38,849 bases of DNA from Russula earlei. Taxonomy: Eukaryota > Basidiomycota > Agaricomycetes > Russulales > Russulaceae. Within the stretch, counting starts at the first letter, position 1. Each line of letters starts with the position of its first letter. The translations under genes were made by a program, and so were the position numbers. Below, in pieces: positions 32,214 to 38,849 of this stretch. The stretch is from the NCBI GenBank assembly GCA_025769875.1, contig JAGFNK010000490.1, forward strand, positions 1-38,849, read 5' to 3'. The notes beneath the pieces were generated by a model. It was given only the letters and a program-made list of their open reading frames with translations, had not been told where the DNA came from and did no database searches.

Positions 32214-35212
32214 TTAGGGGTTACTCCTGGTGGGAATTGTTTTAAGCGCTTTCGGATATTTCCGATGGAAGTCTTTGACGAGTGATTGCGCTCTTGACAG
32301 GTTAGAGGCTGGTTCCCAAGTATTCTCTGCAGCAGTGTATCCTTTCCACTTGACTAGGTATTGGATGCCCTTTGCGGTTCGGGGAGAGTCGAGAGTTTAA
32401 GATCTGTTCTACTTCGTATTGCTCTTCTCCTTCGATTAGTAACTGGTGGTGGGTTTGAGAAGTTAGGGCCGTGGGCAGCGGTTTCTTTATAAGGTTTGAT
32501 CAAGGAGTGGTGAAAAACTGGGTGTATCTTCCAAGACTTTGGTAGTTCGAGGCGAACGTTTACTGGGATAGGCAGTGGTGACTTTGAATGGTCCATAGCG
32601 TCGAGGGGCTAGTTTTGCTTTTGGGTGGGTGGTTCGTAGATTCGTGGCTTCCAGCCATACTTGATCCCCTTCTTTGAAACGAAATGTGGGGGATTGAGGT
32701 CCTGATTGCTTCATGATCTCCGTTGCTCGGTTCAGGGAGGCAGCTACTTCTTCTCTGAGTTGGTTTAGTCTTGATAGTCTTTCTTGGATTGAAGGGAACT
32801 TTGATGTAAAGGCAAGGGGCGGAGCAAATGTTGGGTTAAAGCCATACCAGACCTTCAAAAGGGGGTTTGTTCGTAGCACTGTGTTGTCTGGCATTATGTG
32901 CGAACTCCATAAAGGGAATCAGTTCTGCCCAATTGTCTGCTTGATGGTTGCAAAATATTCGTAGGTATTGTTCTAGTTCTTGGTTAACTCGTTCTGTTTC
33001 TCCGTCTGTCTGTGGGTGATATGCTGTGCTTAATGATACTTTGACATTTAACTTCTTCCATAGTTCTTGAGTAACTTTTGCTGCGAATTGAGGGCCTCTG
33101 TCCGATATTATTTGTGTCGGGAGGCCTATTCTTCTCCAGACATTGTTCATGATTAGTGTCGCTGTTTCATCTGCTGTGATTGTCTTGTGGCAAGGGGTAA
33201 TGATTATTGCTTTACTGAATCGATCTACCACGACTAGGAGGCTGTCAAAGCCTTGTGAAATCGGTAGGTCCGTGATAAAGTCCATGGTAATGCTTTTCCA
33301 TACTTCTCCAGGCTGGTGTAATTGGTACAAGGGGTGTTTCTGTCTTTGGACGGTTCTTTGTACTCTGGCAAATTGCGCAACCATCTACAGTAACTTTTGA
33401 CATAGGTTAGCATTCCTGGCCACCAATAGTTTCGGCTGATTAGTTCGTAGGTTTTCCATTGGCCAGGATGTCCGGTGGCAAGGGAGTCGTGGTGTAGTTT
33501 CAGAATTTTCTTTCTTAGGGTGTCGTTGTTTGGGATATAGACCTTTCCTTTGAATAATATTAGTCCATCTTCGAGGTTCCAGTCCTGTAAGCCTTTGGAT
33601 AGTCGTCTTGGTCCATTCTTTATAATGATTGCTAACGCGTTAGATACTTCTGGGTCATAGTCTTTGCTAGATCGTAGTTGTTGTCGAAGTTCTTGGTCGC
33701 CAATTGGTTCTGTAGCGGAGGTGCGTGTTGCTCTGATTTTAAAAAATTTGTCATCTAGGAGCACCTTTCCATCATTTTCGTTTTGTATCCCCTCTTTAAA
33801 GTCTGGCCGCCTGGACAGACCGTCTGCTTTGTTCATAGTACCTGGGTGATGCGTGATAGTGAAGTCAAAATTGCTAAGGAGGAGTGCCCATCGGGCTTGT
33901 CGTCTTGTGAGCTTTTGTTTTGTCATGAAGTAAGTCAAGTTATTGTGGTCTGTCCATAGATCAATGGGGTGTGTAGCGCCTTCAAGGTAGTGTCGGAAGT
34001 GCCAAAGGGATAAGACAATAGCAAGGAGTTCTTTATCGTAGATCATGTAATTTCGTTGTGCGGGGTCCAAGGATTTCGAGAAATAGGCTACTGGGTGATA
34101 TCTATTAAATTCATCGGGTTGTTCCAAGATTGCACCGACTGCAAAGTCACTTGCATCGCAGATGAGTCGAAAGGGTTTCGTATGGTCAGGTAACATGAGG
34201 ATTGGGGCCATTGTGAATGCTTGGATTAGTTTCTGAAATGCTTGTTCTTCATCGTCTTCCCACTTGAAGGGGTTTTCTTTCTTTGTTAAGTTAAACAAGG
34301 GCCGTGCTATTCGAGAGTATTGGTGGATAAATCGTCGATAGAAGTTGCAGAATCCTAGAAATGCTTGTACTTCTGTAACATTGGTCGGAGTAGGCCATTT
34401 TGTAATGCCTATTAACTTGTCTTGGTCCATGGATATTCGTCCTTGGGAGATATTGATGCCTAGGTAACTAATAGAGGTTTGTCGGAAAGCACATTTCTCT
34501 GGTTTCAAGTATAAGTCGTAGTCTTGGAGTGTTTTTAGGACCTTATGTGTCCAGTCGTCTAGTTCGTTCAAGGTTTGCGCCATGATTAGTATATCATCTA
34601 GATAGACAACCACTCGTTCAGTGGCAATGTACTTTGCTAGGATGGTGTTCATAAAGCGTTGGAAAGTGGCTGGGGCGTTGCAGAGACCAAATGTCATTAT
34701 CAGTGGTTCGAAGAGTCCTAATGGTGTCTTGAATGCCGCTAGGTGTTCATCGCCTTCTCTTAAGGCGGATATTGTTGTATCCCCATCGTACGTCAAACTT
34801 GGTAAAGTATTGGGCTCCTTGGAGTTTGTCAATCAATTCAGGGAATCAAGGGTAGTGGATACGCGTCTTTGACAGTTGCTGTATTCAGGGCTCTGTAGTC
34901 TTGTACTGGTCGTAGACTTCCTCCTTTCTTTTCTACAAAGAAGAATGGGCTGGCAATAGCTGCTTTTGATGGTCGGATTGTGCCTCTTTTCAAATGTTCG
35001 TCTAAGTATTCTTTTAGGGCTTGTAGTTCCTTGGGAGTAAGTCGGTAGATGCCAGAATCGCGTCGGGCGACTCCTGGTTTCAGATTGATTGCATGGTCCC
35101 ATGGTTGGTGAGCAGGGAGGCGTTGAGAGGCTTGTTCGTCAAAAACCTTTCGCCATTTCAAGAACTGGGCAGGGATAAGTTCGTCTAAGTGTCTTGGGGG
35201 GTGTTTCTGCAT
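32214..35212 (-). pseudogene. Gypsy Pol: reverse transcriptase, RNase H, integrase, chromodomain (frame broken)
   Basis: From N- to C-terminus: the RT start with IRPSKAAIASPFFFVEKK near 34920-35000, the catalytic VVVYLDDILIM near 34600, RNase H starting DASDFAVGAILEQP near 34130, integrase with a zinc-binding GCAICQ near 33390 and ITMDFITDLP, SDRGPQF and ETERVNQELEQY as the DDE set, and a chromodomain YLVKWKGYTAAENTWEP near 32300. The stop is at 32214-32216. Frame changes are seen at about 34840, 34762, 33384-33395, 33296-33302, near 32890, near 32590 and near 32430. Those I could resolve are single extra bases. The protein would reverse-transcribe and integrate the element, and the chromodomain would guide it to marked chromatin. 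Confidence 0.85.
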
Positions 35213-35999
35213 GGGCTAGTTTGGTAGCTGTGGTTGATTTGGCTCTTATGCTGATTGTCACTGGTCGGAATGCGTTGTAGATTTGTTCGTCTACACATGG
35301 GTTCAATGGTCCTTCAGTATCTGGGAAGATTAGTGCAGCAACGTTTGCAAATTCAGGTTCTTCGTCTTCAGGAAAAGTAAGCGCTTGTATTTGGTAATTC
35401 CGCGTTCCAGATGCAGATGCAATGGTTATGCTTGGGTGCGTGGTAAGGCAGGTGTGAGGACAATTCCTCAGTGTGATTGTGTCGTTTGCCCAATCGATAT
35501 CTGGGTTGTGGTGTCGTAGCCAGTCTGTTCCTAAGATGATGTCGTGATCTCCAATGTTAGTGACAAGGAATTCTGCTTGTTCGTCATGGGTAGCGCCTGT
35601 ATGCGCTTGAATGCGGAGTCTCTGGATAGTGCTAAAGCGTATTAGTCCATTGGCATTTTGTGTTCCATCTACATTCTGTGCTGGCAATGGTTTGGTCATA
35701 GTTCGGAGGTGCAGGTGGTGTCTTTGTGCGAATCGCTCGTGGATTATCATTCCTTCTGCTCCACTGTCGAGCAGAGCTCTTGCACCGATTTCTTTGCCAC
35801 TTGTCTTCCCTACTAAGGTAACTTTCAAGGCAATGGAAGGGGAGCGAATATTCTTGGTAAAAACTTTGGGGTAATTGATTTCTCTTTGTATCGTACTGAT
35901 TTGGACCGCGTCCCTCCTCGGTGCAGAAGGGGGTCCAATTAAAAATCCATAGGAGCAGATCTTGGGCGGAGGATCGAGTCTGCAAGTGTTTCTCTCCAA
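35139..35999 (-). CDS. Gypsy aspartic protease domain region
   Basis: The open frame overlaps the end of Gag by 61 bp in another frame and overlaps the start of RT at its other end. ALLDSGAEGMIIHERF (DSGA) is the retropepsin active site. ILGTDWLRHHNPDIDW is the second conserved stretch of these proteases. The overlap with Gag suggests expression by ribosomal frameshifting, as in many gypsy elements, but a slippery site was not proved. Function: cleaves the polyprotein. Confidence 0.8.
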   Translation of the reverse strand: MERNTCRLDPPPKICSYGFLIGPPSAPRRDAVQISTIQREINYPKVFTKNIRSPSIALKVTLVGKTSGKEIGARALLDSGAEGMIIHERFAQRHHLHLRTMTKPLPAQNVDGTQNANGLIRFSTIQRLRIQAHTGATHDEQAEFLVTNIGDHDIILGTDWLRHHNPDIDWANDTITLRNCPHTCLTTHPSITIASASGTRNYQIQALTFPEDEEPEFANVAALIFPDTEGPLNPCVDEQIYNAFRPVTISIRAKSTTATKLAHAETPPKTLRRTYPCPVLEMAKGF

Positions 36000-37450
36000 G
36001 TCGTTAGTGATGCAACAGGAACGGGTTCTTCTTGCGCAGGTTCGATGTTTTCATCTTGGATGGTTGTAGCTCTGACTGTTTGGGGGCGAGATCCTTGTCG
36101 TTGGCGTCCTTGAGCTGCTTTCTTTGCTCTACATTGATTTGCCATATGATTCTTCTTTCCACAATAGTAACAGAGATTGTTCTTGCGTCGAAACTCTTTC
36201 TCTGTATCTGTGAGGGGTTTCCTTTCACTTCTGGATTCCCAGGGTCGTTCATTGGGTTCTCCTTGGTACAAGTTAATTTCCAATGGATTATCTGATCCTT
36301 GAGTGTTCAATCCTCGGGCACGCACAGAGCGTCCTCCTCGAAAAGCAGTGGAGTTGTATAGGTGGAAAAGGTTGTCGAAATTCTCTTGCTGCTTTGACAA
36401 GGGCATGCAAGTGTAGTTGGTGTTGGTGTGATTCCCTAGTATTTTCTGATGTAAGGCTGGGTTGATGTTCTTCCTAAATGCGTACATCTTTGTTCTTTCA
36501 TCGGTGGTAGCTCGTGATGCGTGGTGCGACCATTTCTGATACCATTCATTAAACGGTAGTTTTCCTTGATAATAGGTGTGCATGGTATTAGCGGAGGCCA
36601 GTTCTGCTTCTGCAGGAATAAAATGATCGGCAAAGGCTTTCTTGAAGTCGTCCCATGACCCATAGTCTGCTACGGTACGAGCCATAGCCTTGGTGGTTTG
36701 TTCTCTAGCCCATGCTCCAGCGGGTGTTCCTACTTTAAAGTGGGTTAGTGCAGCGGCAACTTTCTTGCTTTCATCTGTAAAGGAGTCGCCATTGATGTAA
36801 TAATAATTGGCCAAAGCTGCCCAAAAGGCTTCTGCGTTATCAGCCTTTCCGTCAAAGGGTTCTGGTGCTGTTCCAACAAGGCGCGGATTGCTTGACATGG
36901 TGGGAATCTGAGTTGTTGTAGCCGTAACAATAGGTGGGGCTGAACCTTGTAGTTGGATTCTAGTTGGAGTGAGCGTTCGAGGGACTGCTTGTGGTACGTT
37001 GCTAGTTGTATGAGGAGTAGGTTGTTGGGTATTACGCCGAGTAGAAGGTCCTGGAGTGGTGCTTCGAGTGCTCTGAGCAGTTCCTAGGATAGCGGTAACT
37101 TCTTGAGGTGTTCTGGCTGAGAAATCGACTTCTCGATTGTTATAGTAAACCCAATGTCTTCTAGAACGGCTCCACTTGACTGGTCTGTCTAGGAAGAGGC
37201 CTGAATAGTTATAGGGGTTGAAGTCTTGGACGTTTTCTGCTCCTGGGGCTGCCGCTTTAAGTTGTTCGGTGGTAACTTCGTCGTTATCGTCTTCGTATAA
37301 CCAAGTGTCAGAAAGATTTCCGTGGTTGATAATAGGTGTGCCTGCAAATTTTCCTCGGTAACAGTGGTCTTGGGTGTCGTAACTGAGGTTTTCAAATAGG
37401 AGTGGGATTAGATTTTCTTCTTCGTCAGTGATGTCTCTCCTAGTGCTCAT
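35939..37450 (-). CDS. Gypsy Gag
   Basis: An intact 503-codon frame. Residues about 190-370 are the retrotransposon Gag capsid-like domain (PEPFDGKADNAEAFWAALAN, GTPAGAWAREQTTKA, YGSWDDFKKAFADHFIPA). A CCHC zinc knuckle CYYCGKKNHMANQC lies near residue 430, followed by a basic tail. The N-terminal 190 residues are acidic, then Thr/Pro/Gln-rich, and carry no known domain. Gag forms the particle shell and binds the RNA. Confidence 0.85.
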   Translation of the reverse strand: MSTRRDITDEEENLIPLLFENLSYDTQDHCYRGKFAGTPIINHGNLSDTWLYEDDNDEVTTEQLKAAAPGAENVQDFNPYNYSGLFLDRPVKWSRSRRHWVYYNNREVDFSARTPQEVTAILGTAQSTRSTTPGPSTRRNTQQPTPHTTSNVPQAVPRTLTPTRIQLQGSAPPIVTATTTQIPTMSSNPRLVGTAPEPFDGKADNAEAFWAALANYYYINGDSFTDESKKVAAALTHFKVGTPAGAWAREQTTKAMARTVADYGSWDDFKKAFADHFIPAEAELASANTMHTYYQGKLPFNEWYQKWSHHASRATTDERTKMYAFRKNINPALHQKILGNHTNTNYTCMPLSKQQENFDNLFHLYNSTAFRGGRSVRARGLNTQGSDNPLEINLYQGEPNERPWESRSERKPLTDTEKEFRRKNNLCYYCGKKNHMANQCRAKKAAQGRQRQGSRPQTVRATTIQDENIEPAQEEPVPVASLTTWRETLADSILRPRSAPMDF

Positions 37451-37530
37451 AGATCTAGACGACTGTTATAGTCCAATGGCCGTTGTTCCAAGGATATGCA
37501 ATGGTGTAGGCTGGCTTTAGTCGAATGGTA

Positions 37531-38773
37531 TCAGGGTCTTCCTTGATGTTTTCTTAATTGGATTCGGGAGTATTCTTCAGTAATGCTGCTTTGTGTTAGA
37601 ACTACTCGGGTTTTCCACAGATATCCTTCAAATTCTGCTGGAGAGATGGCAAAGTCACTTATTTCCTTGGTGGGGTGCTTGTAAACTATAAAGTGTGTCA
37701 GTCGTTGATGCCAAGCTTGGGTACAATAATTCTTGAATTCAATTAACTCTCTCCTTGAACGCGTAGGTAGGTTTAATGCTAAGAAGGATTGTTCTGGTAG
37801 ATAACAGTGTAAATCAGTATTCCTAAGATCGGCACTATCAGGGGATTCAACAAGGGGTGATGCAAAGGGTTGGATAGGTATGACAGGGGTAGGAATACGA
37901 TTGGTAAACAAGGGTACGTAGGCGTCAGGAGGGGTAGGAGGTAATGGTCTTTCAACAAGAAATCCTCTTGCGTTGGGAACTGTTTCTCTCTCAGGGGGTC
38001 GTTGGGATGACGCGCGTCTCCTGTGTCGAGGAGCCAGATTTATCGAATGGGGAGATGGTAATCGCCTGGCGTCCACAAGGTAATTCCGTCAGGAGTAGGG
38101 GGTGTGTCTGGTCGAAAGTTGCACGTGCAATACTCTGTTTTGCAGTTACACCTTGCTGTCCACGGATTTGACTCAGTATCTTCTGTGCTGGCAGACCAAC
38201 GTTCTTGGCTAGTTGGGACAGTGGTCTGAATCGGTGTGAGGGGTCGAGGGGCGAGACTTGAGGCTTCTAGGATAGCTGGGACAGAATAGTACGCAGGGGG
38301 ACCAGTATATGAGGCGTCTGGGCTGGTAATTGCCCAAGGTTGATTGTAGTCTGCGTCGTATAGCCAAGAGTTAGTCTCCCAGTCAAAGGTGTTGTGTATT
38401 CCTGGTACAACAGCAAGTTGGACGTAAGATTGATTTTCCCTTGGTATTCTGTTGAGGCGTAGGTGGTAGAACTTGGACGGGTGAGACGGTAGTAGCTGGA
38501 TGTATGTCCAACCAGATAAAACAATCGTACCTGTCCTAAAGAGTGGACATGATGTGGATGGCGTGGTTTGAATGGACTCTGGGTCCAAAGGTTTAATGCG
38601 CCTAGCGGGCGTAAGGGATTGGTAGTCGACTGGCTGTCCCTTGGAGTATGTTCTTTGCTTGAGCAAGGTGCCAGTACAGTAGTTGTTGTCGTGCTGGAGG
38701 TAGGAGTCCGACTAAGTGTTTTCAGGATATAGCGCGTGTTCGTCGTGGTCCTTAGAGTTGTCCAAACAGGCAA
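37531..38773 (-). pseudogene. Pre-Gag coding region, function unknown
   Basis: Overlapping minus-strand frames at 38666-38040 and 38076-37531 read as one protein-like sequence of about 370 residues with one frame change near 38045. Another frame covers 38773-38267. The first part has WTYIQLLPSHPSKFYHLRLN and a patch CNCKTEYCTCNF that could bind zinc. The second has a proline-rich stretch, then TRSRRELIEFKNYC and ISPAEFEGYLWKTRVVL. It lies upstream of Gag within the element, where standard gypsy elements have only a leader. No known domain is recognised. It could be an extra accessory gene or a second insertion. Confidence 0.5.
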
Positions 38774-38849
38774 GACTTCAAGGAACTCTTTAACAATAAG
38801 GTGGGGGAAGTCCTCGTGAGGTGGTTCAATTTCTGGTACGTCGTGTAAG

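Larger units (their letters stand above)
31276..38849 (-). mobile_element. Ty3/gypsy chromovirus, 5' end outside the window
   Basis: Order in minus orientation: a pre-Gag open region (38773-37531), Gag (37450-35939), protease, reverse transcriptase with RNase H, integrase, chromodomain (end 32214), polypurine tract, 3' LTR (31966 down to 31276). The order RT, RNase H, integrase and the chromodomain place it with the chromoviruses. It is inserted in the Plavaka transposase gene, probably with GTACG (31271-31275) as one target duplication. The primer binding site and 5' LTR lie to the right of 38849. Pol carries several single-base frame changes, so the copy is probably inactive, unless these are sequence errors. 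Confidence 0.92.

Overview
The window looks like nuclear DNA of an agaricomycete (mushroom-forming) basidiomycete. The evidence is many 45-66 bp GT-AG introns, a NACHT-ankyrin receptor pair with the basidiomycete-type Goodbye N-terminus, a Plavaka-type DNA transposon, Ty1/copia and chromodomain Ty3/gypsy retroelements, and a cytosolic thioredoxin reductase and a mitochondrial Msp1 AAA ATPase with fungal sequences. The species cannot be told from the sequence.

Layout. 1-105: right end of a gypsy LTR, same family and orientation as the LTR at 31276-31966. 106-761: non-coding, with a TTTCC-rich stretch. 762-5224: a complete but decayed Ty1/copia element on the minus strand, with 5-bp target duplications, two LTRs, a primer binding site matching the initiator-Met tRNA anticodon arm, and a polypurine tract. 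5757-15495: two head-to-head NLR-like genes (Goodbye domain, NACHT, winged-helix-like linker, ankyrin repeats) separated by about 450 bp. The minus-strand copy has about 7 ankyrin repeats and carries frame disruptions. The plus-strand copy is an intact 1739-residue model with about 29 repeats in one 3.7-kb exon. 15496-17924: no convincing gene. 17925-19493: MSP1 (nine exons, 359 aa). 20395-20796: a small single-pass membrane protein (two exons, 113 aa). 20797-25447: mostly non-coding, with one weak candidate gene near 22.5-22.8 kb. 25523-26801: thioredoxin reductase (five exons, 349 aa). 27478-31275: a Plavaka transposase gene, interrupted by a 948-bp solo LTR with a perfect 5-bp target duplication. 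31276-38849: a chromodomain Ty3/gypsy element, inserted into the same Plavaka gene and running off the right edge before its 5' LTR.

How it fits together. Two housekeeping genes and a small membrane-protein gene lie between an innate-immunity-type receptor pair and a nested transposon cluster. The receptors share intron positions and several identical exon lengths, so they are an inverted duplication. They have diverged mainly in ankyrin number and in the integrity of the ATP-binding and frame-critical sites. The retroelement LTRs show a CpG-transition decay pattern expected from cytosine methylation. Nesting gives a relative order: Plavaka first, then the solo-LTR family and the gypsy element.
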